Shown: positions 7,188-16,636, numbered from the stretch's first letter. The stretch is 64,000 nucleotides of DNA from an uncultured Lachnospiraceae bacterium (GCA_910579465.1 CAJTUB010000007.1:1-64000); one strand, 5' to 3'. A program made the numbers and translations. Notes: a model not told the origin generated them from the sequence alone.

Positions 7188-8831
7188 ATGTCAGTGAAAG
7201 AGAGAAAAGCAAATTTTATTACGCAGGGAATTATCCTTGCGGCGGCATCTGTGATTGTCCGTGTAATTGGCCTGATTTACCGTATTCCCCTGGCAAGGAT
7301 TATCGGGGACGACGGGCTTGGGGCGTACTCCAATGCGTATGAGGTATACAATATTGCATTGCTGCTGTCTACATACAGTATTCCGACAGCAATTTCCAAG
7401 CTGATTTCAGAGCGGGAAGACAAAAAAGAATACGGAAACTCTTTTCACTTATTGCAGGTAGGTCTGGTTTTTGCAATGGCGGTCGGGCTGTTTGCCTCCC
7501 TGCTTTTGTTCTGTGGAGCGGATTTCATTGCAAAGACGGTTTTTAAGGAGGCAGACGTAAGTACGGCGATTCCGTTAAAGGTGCTTGCGCCGACCATTTT
7601 TGTTTTTTCAGTGACGGGTGTAATACGCGGTTTCTTCCAGGGAAAGCATACGGTGATACCGACGTCGATTTCCCAGATTTTAGAGCAGGTGGTCAACGCG
7701 GTGGTGAGCGTTGTTGCAGCAAAGCTTTTAATCAGCCATTTCAGCGCTTCGCCGAAGATTTCCGCCTACGGTGCGGCAGGCGGGACGCTCGGGACGCTCT
7801 GTGGTGCGGTAACGGCGCTTCTGTTCCTTTTGTTTATTTTCGGTATCTATTACCCGTATTTAAAGCGGAGGCTGCGAAAGGACAGGGTAGGGGCTTATGA
7901 GGACAAAGCGTTTCTTTTGAAGATTCTGCTTATGACAACGATTCCGATTATCCTGAACCAGACCGTGTATTCTGTCAGCAGCTTTTTAGACAGCGTTCTT
8001 TTGAACCAGGTATTTGACAGTAAGGGAATCGAAGCGCTGGTACGCCGGACGCTGTTCGGACGGTATTCGAGCAAATACCGTCTGATGACGAATGTGCCGA
8101 TTGCGGTCGCCTCGGCAATCGGGATGGCGATTATCCCAAGTATTGTGCAGGCGCATACTTCCAGGGATGGCAGGCTGCTAAGGGACCGGATTGCGCAGGC
8201 GGTCAAGCTGAATATGATGATTGCGATGCCTTGTGCGGCAGGGATGGCGGTGCTTGCCGCCCCGATTATGCAGTTTGTGTTCGGGGACACCGGCGAAGCC
8301 CTTGAGATGACGTCGAAAATGATGCATCTGGGTGCTGCGTCGATTGTGTTTTTTGCCTATTCCACGGCGACGAACAGTATCCTGCAGGGTGTAAACCGGA
8401 TGCGTGTGCCGGTGTTTCACGGCGTGATTTCGCTTGCCATTTATCTGGTGCTCGACCTGCTTCTGCTTTTGTTTACGCCGCTAGGCGTGTATTCTCTTGT
8501 CATCGGCAATATGGTATTCCCGTTCATCATCAGCGTGTTGAACTGGATTACGCTGCGGCGGGAGCTTGGCTATGTGCAGGAGCTTGACAAAACCTTTCTG
8601 CGGACCGGGCTCTGTGCTGCATTTATGTCAATCATCGCCCTGTTTCTTTACCGGGGAATGTTTTTCCTGACAAAGCATAATGCAGTTTCGCTTCTGACGG
8701 CGATCGGGCTTGCAGCTATCGTTTATTTCCTGATGATGGTGGCGTTCCGCGCAGTGGATGAGAAGGAGCTCCGCGATATGCCGAAGGGCGTGTATCTGGT
8801 GCATCTGGCGAAAAAGTTTCATTTAATGTAG
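7188..8831 (+). CDS. MOP-superfamily polysaccharide/lipid flippase (SpoVB/MurJ-like)
   Basis: Integral membrane protein of about 547 residues with 13-14 predicted helices and the MATE-like N-terminus (FITQGIILAAASVIVRVIGLIYRIPLARIIGDDGLGAY) of the SpoVB/YtgP group. Such proteins flip undecaprenyl-linked precursors, in some cases lipid II for sporulation cortex. The segment FFQGKHTVIPTSISQILEQVVN is characteristic. The frame begins with a TTG at 7182, but ATG 7188 is preferred. It follows ybeY closely with no terminator and is probably co-transcribed. Whether it acts in vegetative wall or spore cortex synthesis cannot be told. Confidence 0.88.
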   Translation: MSVKERKANFITQGIILAAASVIVRVIGLIYRIPLARIIGDDGLGAYSNAYEVYNIALLLSTYSIPTAISKLISEREDKKEYGNSFHLLQVGLVFAMAVGLFASLLLFCGADFIAKTVFKEADVSTAIPLKVLAPTIFVFSVTGVIRGFFQGKHTVIPTSISQILEQVVNAVVSVVAAKLLISHFSASPKISAYGAAGGTLGTLCGAVTALLFLLFIFGIYYPYLKRRLRKDRVGAYEDKAFLLKILLMTTIPIILNQTVYSVSSFLDSVLLNQVFDSKGIEALVRRTLFGRYSSKYRLMTNVPIAVASAIGMAIIPSIVQAHTSRDGRLLRDRIAQAVKLNMMIAMPCAAGMAVLAAPIMQFVFGDTGEALEMTSKMMHLGAASIVFFAYSTATNSILQGVNRMRVPVFHGVISLAIYLVLDLLLLLFTPLGVYSLVIGNMVFPFIISVLNWITLRRELGYVQELDKTFLRTGLCAAFMSIIALFLYRGMFFLTKHNAVSLLTAIGLAAIVYFLMMVAFRAVDEKELRDMPKGVYLVHLAKKFHLM

Positions 8832-8886
8832 ATTTCTGGTATAGTTTTCTTCTTTGCGGAAACACTTCGTATCAGGAGGTGTTTTC

Positions 8887-9600
8887 GTGAAGAAGATAAT
8901 TTGGTATGCCACAGGATTTACGGCAATCAGCGTGTTGTTCTGCATCTGTTATTATGCAAGCTATAAAACCGCTTTGCGGGACTTTAACCGGAAGGCGCAG
9001 AAACAGGAGAACAGTATTTATACGGAGTTAATCCGCGTCAGCGAGGAAAATAAGGCGTTGTTAAACGAGCTGGCACAGAAAGAGGAAGAAAAAAGACAGC
9101 AGGAGCTTGCGCAAAAGCCGGATAATGATACGCTTGAGACCGGGCTTGCCCCGAAGAACACGGTGCTTCCGACCGTCTCTTATATTGAGGAAACCTATGA
9201 TTTAACGACGGGACTTTTAAATTCGGAGGTAAAGACCGCACCGGGCTTTTTAATCGGAATGACAAGGGAAGAGCTGACGGAGTATATCAACCATTATATG
9301 GACAACCTTTCCCTGGCGGAATATGAAGCAGGGCTGCAGGCCTATGAGGTAGTTTCCTTTTCCGAAAATAAGGTCGTTCTCCGGAAGACCTATAACGTAA
9401 ACAAGGTTCCATATAAATATTATGTAAATATATCGGATGGTATGGTAATTGTTTATTACAGTGATATGAAGTCCGTGTTCGAGTATACGCATATTCCGGC
9501 GGTGGATTTATCAGAGGACGTGCGGCTTTCCCTGATTAAAGGGATTTATGTCAAGGACCGGGAGGAGCTGTATTCCCTGTTGGAGAGCTTCTCCAGCTAA
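8887..9600 (+). CDS. membrane-anchored protein with coiled coil, function unknown
   Basis: GTG start at 8887 directly behind AGGAGGTG; an upstream TTG in frame is rejected. About 237 residues. One N-terminal transmembrane helix (residues 3-22, IIWYATGFTAISVLFCICYY), a Glu/Gln/Lys-rich coiled coil (about 30-75), then a soluble outer domain with many Tyr residues. The C-terminal pattern (GMVIVYYSDMKSVFEYTHI, then VKDREELYSLLESFSS) recalls small lachnospiral proteins of BofC-like shape, but I cannot assign it. Probably an envelope protein linked to the flippase upstream. Followed by an inverted-repeat element. Confidence 0.75.
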   Translation: MKKIIWYATGFTAISVLFCICYYASYKTALRDFNRKAQKQENSIYTELIRVSEENKALLNELAQKEEEKRQQELAQKPDNDTLETGLAPKNTVLPTVSYIEETYDLTTGLLNSEVKTAPGFLIGMTREELTEYINHYMDNLSLAEYEAGLQAYEVVSFSENKVVLRKTYNVNKVPYKYYVNISDGMVIVYYSDMKSVFEYTHIPAVDLSEDVRLSLIKGIYVKDREELYSLLESFSS

Positions 9601-9608
9601 AAGAACCG

Positions 9609-9770
9609 GAGTTTTTGCATGCTTTGGGAGCCTTGAAAGTCCCTGACGCCGTGCCGTCGCTCCCGAGCGGCTTAGCGGTACTTAGAAGAAGTCCGGCGGA
9701 GCGCTGCGCATGAAAAATTACGCGACAGTACGGCGTCAGGGACGTAAGATACTTAAGCATGCGGAAACTT
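9609..9770. repeat. inverted-repeat element, copy A
   Basis: About 162 bp, non-coding. Outer ends GAGTTTTTGCATGCTT (9609-9624) and AAGCATGCGGAAACTT (9755-9770) are near-perfect inverted repeats. Inside, GTCCCTGACGCCGT (9639-9652) and ACGGCGTCAGGGAC (9730-9743) form a perfect 14-bp stem. The core, read on the minus strand (CCGGACTTCTTCTAAG, then AAGCCGCTCGG), is shared with copy B at 27971-28222. It fills the gap between two genes and could form a large RNA hairpin. Confidence 0.8.
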
Positions 9771-9785
9771 AAAAAGGAGAGCATT

Positions 9786-11066
9786 ATGACAAAAGAGGTG
9801 TTTGACGCCGTTGTGGCGGGCGGCGGGGCGTCCGGAATGACCGCGGCTGTTTTTGCGGCAAGGGCAGGGTGCCGCGTGCTGGTGCTGGAGCAGAAGGAGA
9901 AGCTCTGTAAAAAAATCTATGCAACCGGCAACGGAAAGTGCAATTTTACAAATAAAGACTGGCAGGCTTCGTATTTCCGGGGAAGCAATTCCCCGCTTGC
10001 GGAGCCGGTTTTGCGTTCCTTCGGGCTGTCCGATACGCTTGCGTTCTTCCGGGAAATCGGCATTTATCCGAAGGAGCGGAACGGATATTATTATCCGAAT
10101 TCGGAGCAGGCGGCTTCGGTCGCAGAGGCGTTATGCCGGGAGGCAGAGCGCCTTTCGGTACGGTGTGTGACCGGAAGGAAGGTGTTACACGCCGGTAAGA
10201 CGGAGGACGGCTTGTTTTTTGTGGAAACAGAAGGGGAGCGCTATTCCGGGAAAAGCCTGGTGCTTGCCACGGGCGGAAAGGCTTCCCCGGTACATGGCTC
10301 TGACGGAAGCGGCTATCCTCTGGCAGAGTCCTTCGGGCATACGGTGCTTCTGCCGCTTCCGGCAATCGTACAGTTGAAGGCAGAAGGGCGTTTTTTTAAA
10401 ACGCTTGCCGGTGTCCGGACGGAAGGGACAGTGCGGCTACATATTGAGACGGAGCACGGGACGGAGTGCTATACGGAGCATGGAGAGCTTTTGTTTGCGT
10501 CCTACGGGATTTCGGGAATCCCGGTGATGCAGCTGAGCCGGTACGTGTCTGTTGCGCTGGCGGAGAAACGGACGGTCCGGGCGGAGCTTGACTTATTCCC
10601 TGCGGCAGAGGAGGCGGAGCTTTTTGAGGAGCTGATGCGGCGGTTCCTCCGGATGAGGGACAACACGGCGGAGGAAGCACTGTGCGGGCTGTGCAACCAT
10701 AAGCTGAACTACGTCGTGCTGACCCTTTGCGGGATTCCGCCGGAGAAAACAGCCGGGATGCTTACCGGGGAGGATGCGGCAAGGATAGCGGAAAGGCTGA
10801 AGCATTTTACCGTGAGGATTACGGATACCAACGGCTTTGAACAGGCACAGGCATGCGTGGGCGGCGTACCGCTTACGGAGCTGACGGAGCGGATGGAGTC
10901 AAGGCTTGTCAGGGGATTGTTTTTTACAGGAGAGCTTACGGACATTGACGGCACCTGCGGAGGCTACAACCTGCAATGGGCATGGAGCAGCGGCGCGGCA
11001 GCCGGGAGAGAAATCGGAGGAAGATATGCTTCGGATTCAACAGCTGAAATTAAAGCTTCATCATAG
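9786..11066 (+). CDS. FAD-dependent oxidoreductase, HI0933/BaiN family
   Basis: Soluble flavoprotein of 426 residues. N-terminal dinucleotide fold FDAVVAGGGASGMTAAVFAARAG (GxGxxG), the family motif KKIYATGNGKCNFTNKDW, a central insertion domain, and the closing FFTGELTDIDGTCGGYNLQWAWSSGAAAG that completes the FAD site. These are the signatures of the HI0933/YhiN/BaiN group. Some members reduce bile-acid intermediates, but most have no known substrate. Start is ATG 9786 with AAAAGGAG upstream; an earlier in-frame start is ignored. It overlaps the next FAD gene by 41 bases, so the two are coupled. Confidence 0.9.
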   Translation: MTKEVFDAVVAGGGASGMTAAVFAARAGCRVLVLEQKEKLCKKIYATGNGKCNFTNKDWQASYFRGSNSPLAEPVLRSFGLSDTLAFFREIGIYPKERNGYYYPNSEQAASVAEALCREAERLSVRCVTGRKVLHAGKTEDGLFFVETEGERYSGKSLVLATGGKASPVHGSDGSGYPLAESFGHTVLLPLPAIVQLKAEGRFFKTLAGVRTEGTVRLHIETEHGTECYTEHGELLFASYGISGIPVMQLSRYVSVALAEKRTVRAELDLFPAAEEAELFEELMRRFLRMRDNTAEEALCGLCNHKLNYVVLTLCGIPPEKTAGMLTGEDAARIAERLKHFTVRITDTNGFEQAQACVGGVPLTELTERMESRLVRGLFFTGELTDIDGTCGGYNLQWAWSSGAAAGREIGGRYASDSTAEIKASS

Positions 11067-12630
11067 AAAAGAGGAGTTGCTTTCGCAGGCGGCCAGGGTG
11101 CTTGCCGTGCGGGAGGAGGAGATTGTGGAATGCCGTCCGGTAAAGCGTTCGCTGGACGCCAGGAAAAAGGAGGATATCCACTATTCCTATGTGTGCGAGG
11201 TAGTTCTTTCCTCCCGCGCGCTGGAAGAAAAGGTGCTGCGGCGCGCAAAGCCGCAGATGGTAGTGCGGGCGGAGCGTGTTTGCTACAGCCATGCGCCCTC
11301 GGGGACGGAAACATTAAAGCACCGTCCGGTTATTGCAGGCGCCGGTCCGGCAGGCTTGTTCTGCGCGTACCGTCTGGCACTTGCCGGATATGCGCCGGTG
11401 CTTTTGGAGCGCGGGGGACCGGTAGATGAGCGCGTAGAGGCGGTGGAGCGGTTCTGGCGGGACGGGACGCTGCTGCCGGATACGAACGTGCAGTTCGGTG
11501 AGGGCGGCGCAGGGACGTTTTCCGACGGGAAGCTGAATACGATGGTAAAGGAGACGACCGGAAGAATCCGTTCGGTGTTAGAGACCTTTGTAAACTTTGG
11601 CGCGCCGGAGGAGATTGCGTACCTGCATAAGCCCCATATCGGGACCGACCGTCTGAGGGAGGTCATTGTCAATATGCGCAAGGAGCTGCAGCGGCTCGGC
11701 TGCGAGGTACGGTTCCATACGAAGGTAACGGATTTCGTGGCGGAAGGCGGGCGGCTGAAGGGCGTATATGCCGGAGAGGAATTTCTGCCCTGCGAAGTGT
11801 TTGTGCTGGCTGTCGGGCACAGTGCAAGGGATACGTTTGCCATGCTAAGGGAGCGTGGCGTACCGATGACGAGAAAGGCGTTCGCGGCAGGCGTCCGCAT
11901 CGAACACGAGCAGGAGCTGATTAACCGCGCACAGTACGGCATGGCGGCAGAGGAGCTTCCGGCAGCAGACTATAAGCTGACGCATACGGCAGCAAACGGG
12001 CGGAGTGTGTATTCGTTCTGTATGTGTCCAGGCGGGTTTGTCGTGAACGCGTCCTCGGAGGCAGGAGGACTTACGGTGAACGGGATGAGCAACCACGACC
12101 GGGCGGGACGGAATGCAAACAGCGCGCTGGTGGTGAACGTAATGCCGGAGGACTTCGGAGGTGAGGCAGACGACGTGCTTGCGGGCGTGGAGTTCCAGCG
12201 GAGAATGGAGCGTGCCGCCTATCGTGCGGGCGGCGGGAAAATTCCGCTCCAGCTCTACGGGGACTTGTTAAATCACAGGCCATCTGTTACAATAGGTCAT
12301 ATCGTTCCGGATACAAGGGGAGCGTACCAGCTCTCCTCCCTGGAAGGGTGTCTTCCGGGTTTTATCACGGAGGCGCTGCTTGACGGGATTGGGGCGTTTG
12401 ACCGGAAAATTCCGGGCTTTGCCGATGAGGAGGCAGTCCTGCTCGGCGTAGAGGCAAGAACGTCCTCCCCGGTGAGAATTGAGCGGAACGAAGGACTGGA
12501 GTCTGCCATCGCAGGGCTTTACCCGTGCGGAGAGGGAGCGGGCTATGCCGGAGGCATTATGTCTGCCGCCGTGGACGGCATCCGGGTGTATGAAAAAATA
12601 GCGGAGCGTTACCGTGCCGGCAGGCTTTAA
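11026..12630 (+). CDS. FAD-dependent dehydrogenase (COG2509-type)
   Basis: About 534 residues. The first 95 are a small alpha/beta domain (MLRIQQLKLKLHHRKEELL...VCEVVLSS) typical of this uncharacterised family. An FAD-binding fold follows with VIAGAGPAGLFCAYRLALAGY, then FGEGGAGTFSDGKLNT, a family hallmark. The C-terminus GEGAGYAGGIMSAAVDGI closes the FAD site. ATG 11026 is chosen because GGAGGAAG precedes it and similarity starts there. It overlaps the upstream flavoprotein. Substrate unknown. Many Clostridia keep these two flavoproteins side by side. Confidence 0.9.
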   Translation: MLRIQQLKLKLHHRKEELLSQAARVLAVREEEIVECRPVKRSLDARKKEDIHYSYVCEVVLSSRALEEKVLRRAKPQMVVRAERVCYSHAPSGTETLKHRPVIAGAGPAGLFCAYRLALAGYAPVLLERGGPVDERVEAVERFWRDGTLLPDTNVQFGEGGAGTFSDGKLNTMVKETTGRIRSVLETFVNFGAPEEIAYLHKPHIGTDRLREVIVNMRKELQRLGCEVRFHTKVTDFVAEGGRLKGVYAGEEFLPCEVFVLAVGHSARDTFAMLRERGVPMTRKAFAAGVRIEHEQELINRAQYGMAAEELPAADYKLTHTAANGRSVYSFCMCPGGFVVNASSEAGGLTVNGMSNHDRAGRNANSALVVNVMPEDFGGEADDVLAGVEFQRRMERAAYRAGGGKIPLQLYGDLLNHRPSVTIGHIVPDTRGAYQLSSLEGCLPGFITEALLDGIGAFDRKIPGFADEEAVLLGVEARTSSPVRIERNEGLESAIAGLYPCGEGAGYAGGIMSAAVDGIRVYEKIAERYRAGRL

Positions 12631-12671
12631 GCGGGGAACTACAGCTGCTCCGGAGAAAGGATAGAAATGAA

Positions 12672-13526
12672 ATGGACCACAGACAAGCGATAAAAGAGAA
12701 AAAGAGAATTGTAATAAAAATCGGCTCATCCTCCCTGACCCATGCGGAGACCGGGAATCTGGACCTGGAGAAGATGGAGCAGCTGGTACGGCTCCTGACG
12801 GATTTAAGGAACAGCGGAAAGGAAGTAGTGCTGGTTTCCTCCGGCGCGGTTGCGGTAGGCAGGAAGATGCTTGGCTTAAAGGAAAGGCCGGCGGATATTT
12901 CCGGGAAGCAGGCGTGTGCCGCGGTCGGACAGGCGAGCCTTATGACAATTTACCAGAAGCTTTTTTCGGAGTATCATCAGCTGACGGCGCAGATTCTTTT
13001 GACAAAGTATATTATGATAAATGACATCAGCCGCCAGAACGCAAGGAATACCTTTGAAAAGCTCAATGAAATGGGCGTGATTCCGATTGTCAACGAAAAC
13101 GATACGATTTCCACCGAAGAGATTAAGGAGCTCGGACTCGGGGAAAATGACACGCTTTCGGCGATTGTAGCGGCGCTGATTCATGCGGACCTGTTAATTC
13201 TGCTCTCGGACATCGACGGGCTTTACAGCGATGACCCGCGAAAGAACGAGAAGGCGGAGTTTATCAGCCTGGTACCGGAGCTGACAGAGGAGTATATCAC
13301 GATGGGAAAGGGCGCGGGTACCTCGTTCGGGACCGGCGGCATGAAGACAAAGCTTTCGGCGGCAAGGATTGCCGCGGATTCCGGCGCCGATATGGTAATT
13401 ACTAATGGAAACCGGATTGCGAATATCCGTGACGTGTTAAACGGGGAGCCGGTCGGGACGCTGGTGCTTGCCCATAAGGTGCCGCATTTCCACCTGACGA
13501 ATTACATATCCGGAAAGGAGGAATGA
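12672..13526 (+). CDS. proB: glutamate 5-kinase
   Basis: First enzyme of proline synthesis, phosphorylating glutamate to gamma-glutamyl phosphate. The amino-acid-kinase fold is evident: RIVIKIGSSSLT, LVSSGAVAVGRKMLG, PIVNENDTIST and GTGGMKTKLSAARIA. At 284 residues it is the short form without the C-terminal PUA domain of Escherichia coli ProB. ATP and glutamate sites look complete. Followed by a DUF896 gene and then proA, which uses its product; proC lies 9 kb away in this window. Confidence 0.97.
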   Translation: MDHRQAIKEKKRIVIKIGSSSLTHAETGNLDLEKMEQLVRLLTDLRNSGKEVVLVSSGAVAVGRKMLGLKERPADISGKQACAAVGQASLMTIYQKLFSEYHQLTAQILLTKYIMINDISRQNARNTFEKLNEMGVIPIVNENDTISTEEIKELGLGENDTLSAIVAALIHADLLILLSDIDGLYSDDPRKNEKAEFISLVPELTEEYITMGKGAGTSFGTGGMKTKLSAARIAADSGADMVITNGNRIANIRDVLNGEPVGTLVLAHKVPHFHLTNYISGKEE

Positions 13527-13532
13527 TGCGCC

Positions 13533-13745
13533 ATGACAATGGAAGAAAAGGTTGCAAGAATCAACGAGCTGTACCATAAGTCCAAAAACGAGGGGCTTAC
13601 CGGGGAGGAGAAGGCGGAGCAGGACGCGCTCCGGAAGGAGTATATCAAATCCTTCCGGAACAATCTCCGGGCGACCCTCGAGAATGTTTCGATTCTCGAG
13701 CCGGACGGAACCGTGACGAAGCCGCACAGGAATATAAAAAACTGA
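13533..13745 (+). CDS. DUF896 (YnzC-like) small protein
   Basis: 70 residues with the DUF896/UPF0291 pattern: helical hairpin (VARINELYHKSKNEGLTGEEKAEQ), then LRKEYIKSFRNNLRATLENV and a short C-terminal tail. Members are small cytoplasmic proteins of unknown function, some SOS-linked in Bacillus. Start six bases after proB. Its position inside the proB-proA pair is unusual but likely incidental. Confidence 0.93.
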   Translation: MTMEEKVARINELYHKSKNEGLTGEEKAEQDALRKEYIKSFRNNLRATLENVSILEPDGTVTKPHRNIKN

Positions 13746-13747
13746 GC

Positions 13748-13776
13748 TTGAGTTTTTATCTTTGTTGCGCTATAAT
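13748..13776 (+). promoter_or_regulatory. proA promoter
   Basis: TTGAGT (13748-13753), 17-bp spacer, TATAAT (13771-13776). It sits right after the DUF896 stop, giving proA its own transcription start 34 bases before the ATG. Confidence 0.75.
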
Positions 13777-13809
13777 TAACGCTAAATCAGCTGAGCAAGG
13801 GGGATTTTT

Positions 13810-15057
13810 ATGGAGACACTGGAGGTCATCGGACAGCGTGCCAGAAAGGCAAAGACGGAGCTGGGGCTGCTGGGACAGAAAAAGAAAACGGAGGCGCTGC
13901 ATGCCGTCGCGGAGGCGCTTTGCCTTCATGCGGAGGAGATTCTTGCGGAAAATCGTAAGGATACGGATGCTGCTAAGGAAAAAGGGATGTCGGAGGGGCT
14001 TTTGGACCGCCTTACCCTGACTGTTGCGCGGATTGAGGCTATGGCAGAGGGGCTCCGCAAGGTTGCCGCGCTGCCGGACCCGGTCGGGAGCGTGCTTTCG
14101 ATGGAGAAGCGCCCGAACGGGCTGTTAATCGGAAAGAAGCGCGTGCCGCTCGGCTGTGTGGGAATCATTTACGAGTCCCGGCCGAACGTAACCTCGGACG
14201 CCTTCGGGCTTTGCTTTAAAACCGGGAATGCGGTAATCCTGCGCGGCGGGAGCGATGCCATCCATTCCAATACCGCGATTGTTTCCGTGCTCCGTGATGC
14301 GCTTGCTTCCTGCGGCATTTCTGCGGACGCGGTGCAGCTTCTGACCGATACGAGCCGGGAAACAGCCACGGCGTTTATGCGGCTGAACCAGTATATTGAC
14401 GTTTTGATTCCGCGGGGCGGCGCAGGGCTGATAGCGAGTGTTGTAAAGAACAGTACCGTCCCGGTCATTGAGACCGGCACCGGGAACTGTCATATTTATG
14501 TAGATAAGGATGCGGATTTTGCTATGGCGTTAAATATTATTGACAATGCGAAGACGCAGCGGCTCGGCGTATGCAATGCCTGTGAGTCCCTTGTAATCCA
14601 TTCTGCTGTATTAGAGGAGTTTTTCCCGCAGCTTGTGGCACGCCTGACGGCGAAGGATATCGTAATCCGTGCCGACGCCCGTGCAAGGGCGGTCTGTCCT
14701 CAGTGTGAGGAGGCGACCGAGGAGGATTTCGGGAAGGAGTACCTTGACCGTCTGATTTCGGTTAAGACCGTGGATTCCACGGAGGAGGCAATCGCACACA
14801 TTAACCGGTACAATACCGGGCATTCCGAGGCAGTGATTACCGAAAATTACGATACGGCAATGCGCTTTCTGGAGGAGATTGATGCAGCGGCGGTTTATGT
14901 CAACGCATCAACACGCTTTACTGACGGCGAGGAGTTCGGGTTCGGGGCGGAAATCGGCATCAGCACCCAGAAGCTCCATGCAAGGGGGCCGATGGGGTTA
15001 GAAGCGCTGACGACGACGAAGTATATTATTTTCGGACAGGGACAGGTCAGAGAGTAG
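13810..15057 (+). CDS. proA: gamma-glutamyl phosphate reductase
   Basis: Second step of proline synthesis: NADPH reduction of gamma-glutamyl phosphate to the semialdehyde. 415 residues, full length. Recognisable segments are IGKKRVPLGCVGIIYESRPNVTSDA, ETGTGNCHIYVDKDAD, and the catalytic cysteine in QRLGVCNACESLV. The C-terminus keeps HARGPMGLEALTTTKYI. GAGCAAGGGGG precedes the ATG. Own promoter upstream. Co-directional with miaB, 28 bases ahead. Confidence 0.97.
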   Translation: METLEVIGQRARKAKTELGLLGQKKKTEALHAVAEALCLHAEEILAENRKDTDAAKEKGMSEGLLDRLTLTVARIEAMAEGLRKVAALPDPVGSVLSMEKRPNGLLIGKKRVPLGCVGIIYESRPNVTSDAFGLCFKTGNAVILRGGSDAIHSNTAIVSVLRDALASCGISADAVQLLTDTSRETATAFMRLNQYIDVLIPRGGAGLIASVVKNSTVPVIETGTGNCHIYVDKDADFAMALNIIDNAKTQRLGVCNACESLVIHSAVLEEFFPQLVARLTAKDIVIRADARARAVCPQCEEATEEDFGKEYLDRLISVKTVDSTEEAIAHINRYNTGHSEAVITENYDTAMRFLEEIDAAAVYVNASTRFTDGEEFGFGAEIGISTQKLHARGPMGLEALTTTKYIIFGQGQVRE

Positions 15058-15085
15058 GAACAGAGAGGATACGAAGAGGAACACG

Positions 15086-16513
15086 ATGCAGACAGAAAAG
15101 GAACAAAGACCCGCTCCGGCAGACGAGCCGGAGCGTCAGTATTATTTTATGGAGCTTTTGCGCAGGCACAACGAGGAACGGAGCGCAGCGCTCGGGAGGA
15201 GCCTGACGTATCATATCGAGACGTTCGGCTGTCAGATGAATGCAAAGGATTCGGAGAAGCTTGCCGGGATTCTGGAGGCGGCAGGCTATGTGCCGGAGTC
15301 CTCCGAGCAGGCGGATTTCGTGCTGTACAATACATGCACGGTGCGGGAAAATGCAAATACGAAGGTCTACGGGCGCATCGGCTACCTCGGAAACTTAAAG
15401 TCGAAGAACCTGGAGATGCGGATTGCGCTCTGCGGCTGTATGATGCAGGAGCCGCATGTCCTTGAGAAGATTAAAAAGAGCTATCGTTTTGTAGATATCG
15501 TGTTCGGCACACATAACATATATATGCTGGCAGAGCTTCTCTGGCGTCTCGTATCGGGAGAAAAGCGGGTCGTGGAAATCTGGGACGGTACGGAGAAGAT
15601 TGTAGAGGAGCTTCCGAGCGAGCATAAGTACCGCTTTAAGGCAGGCGTCAACATCATGTACGGCTGTAATAATTTCTGCAGCTATTGTATTGTGCCGTAC
15701 GTCAGGGGAAGGGAGCGCTCCAGAAGGCCGGAGGATATCCTTGCCGAGATAACAAAGCTGGCAGGGGAGGGCATTGTCGAGGTCATGCTGTTGGGGCAGA
15801 ATGTGAACTCCTACGGAAAGACGCTTGATGACCCGGTTAGCTTTGCGGAGCTGCTGAAAAGGGTAGAAGAGGTGGAGGGAATCCGCAGAATCCGTTTTAT
15901 GACGTCCCATCCGAAGGATTTGTCGGACGAATTGATTGAGGTGATGCGGCAGTCCCGGAAGGTCTGCAGGCATCTGCATCTTCCGATGCAGTCCGGCAGT
16001 ACGGAAATCCTTTCCCGGATGAACCGGAGATATGGCAAGGAAGACTATCTGGCGTTAGTGGACCGGATAAGGACCGCCATGCCGGATATTTCACTGACGA
16101 CGGACATTATCGTGGGGTTTCCGGGCGAAACCGAGGAGGATTTCCTTGATACGCTTGATGTAGTAAGACGTGCGGGCTTTGATTCTGCCTATACGTTTTT
16201 ATATTCCAGACGGACCGGGACGCCTGCGGCGGCAATGGAGGACCAGGTGCCGGAGGCTGTGGCAAAGGAGCGGTTCAACCGGCTTCTGGCGCTTCTGTCG
16301 GAGCAGTCGGCAGGACAGGCCGGGAAGCACACCGGAACGACGGCAGAGGTGTTGGTGGAGGAGCAGAACGAGCAGGAGCCGTCGCTTCTGACCGGGCGCC
16401 TCGGAAATAACCTTCTCGTGCATTTTCCGGGCGACGCTTCCCTGGTCGGGCAGTTCGTGCAGGTAAAGCTCTGTGAGTGCAAGGGCTTTTATTATATCGG
16501 AAAACAGGTATAG
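15086..16513 (+). CDS. miaB: tRNA-2-methylthio-N6-dimethylallyladenosine synthase
   Basis: Radical SAM methylthiotransferase that converts i6A37 to ms2i6A37 in tRNA. The N-terminal UPF0004 domain binds one 4Fe-4S cluster (cysteines in ETFGCQMNAKDSE, NTCTVRENA and ALCGCMMQ). The radical SAM motif is CNNFCSYCIVPYVRGRERSR. A TRAM domain ends the protein (AEVLVEEQNEQEPSLLTGR). 475 residues. The short N-terminal extension rich in Glu and Pro is common in Clostridia MiaB. All cluster cysteines are present. Confidence 0.97.
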   Translation: MQTEKEQRPAPADEPERQYYFMELLRRHNEERSAALGRSLTYHIETFGCQMNAKDSEKLAGILEAAGYVPESSEQADFVLYNTCTVRENANTKVYGRIGYLGNLKSKNLEMRIALCGCMMQEPHVLEKIKKSYRFVDIVFGTHNIYMLAELLWRLVSGEKRVVEIWDGTEKIVEELPSEHKYRFKAGVNIMYGCNNFCSYCIVPYVRGRERSRRPEDILAEITKLAGEGIVEVMLLGQNVNSYGKTLDDPVSFAELLKRVEEVEGIRRIRFMTSHPKDLSDELIEVMRQSRKVCRHLHLPMQSGSTEILSRMNRRYGKEDYLALVDRIRTAMPDISLTTDIIVGFPGETEEDFLDTLDVVRRAGFDSAYTFLYSRRTGTPAAAMEDQVPEAVAKERFNRLLALLSEQSAGQAGKHTGTTAEVLVEEQNEQEPSLLTGRLGNNLLVHFPGDASLVGQFVQVKLCECKGFYYIGKQV

Positions 16514-16543
16514 CTGCCGGGACGTTCCGAATCGTTAAAAAAT

Positions 16544-16583
16544 GGCTGAAGTGGAATTAAACTTTTCACTTCAGCCAAAAAAA
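16544..16583 (-). terminator. hairpin with T run on the minus strand, between miaB and rny
   Basis: Perfect 10-bp stem, GGCTGAAGTG (16544-16553) and CACTTCAGCC (16567-16576). On the plus strand it is followed by eight A residues; on the minus strand it is followed by ATTTTTTAAC. As a Rho-independent terminator it therefore works best for leftward transcripts, although no minus-strand gene is seen. It may block antisense transcription or be a two-way stop. Confidence 0.55.
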
Positions 16584-16607
16584 ATGCGGAAACTCGGTCG
16601 GTTATAC

Positions 16608-16636
16608 TTGACATAAGTTTTAAAAAAGTATAAAAT
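16608..16636 (+). promoter_or_regulatory. rny promoter
   Basis: TTGACA at 16608-16613 and TAAAAT at 16631-16636, 17-bp spacer, 50 bases before the GTG start of ribonuclease Y. A one-sided copy of the interspersed repeat end (AATGCGGAAACTC, about 16583-16595) lies just upstream. Confidence 0.8.
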
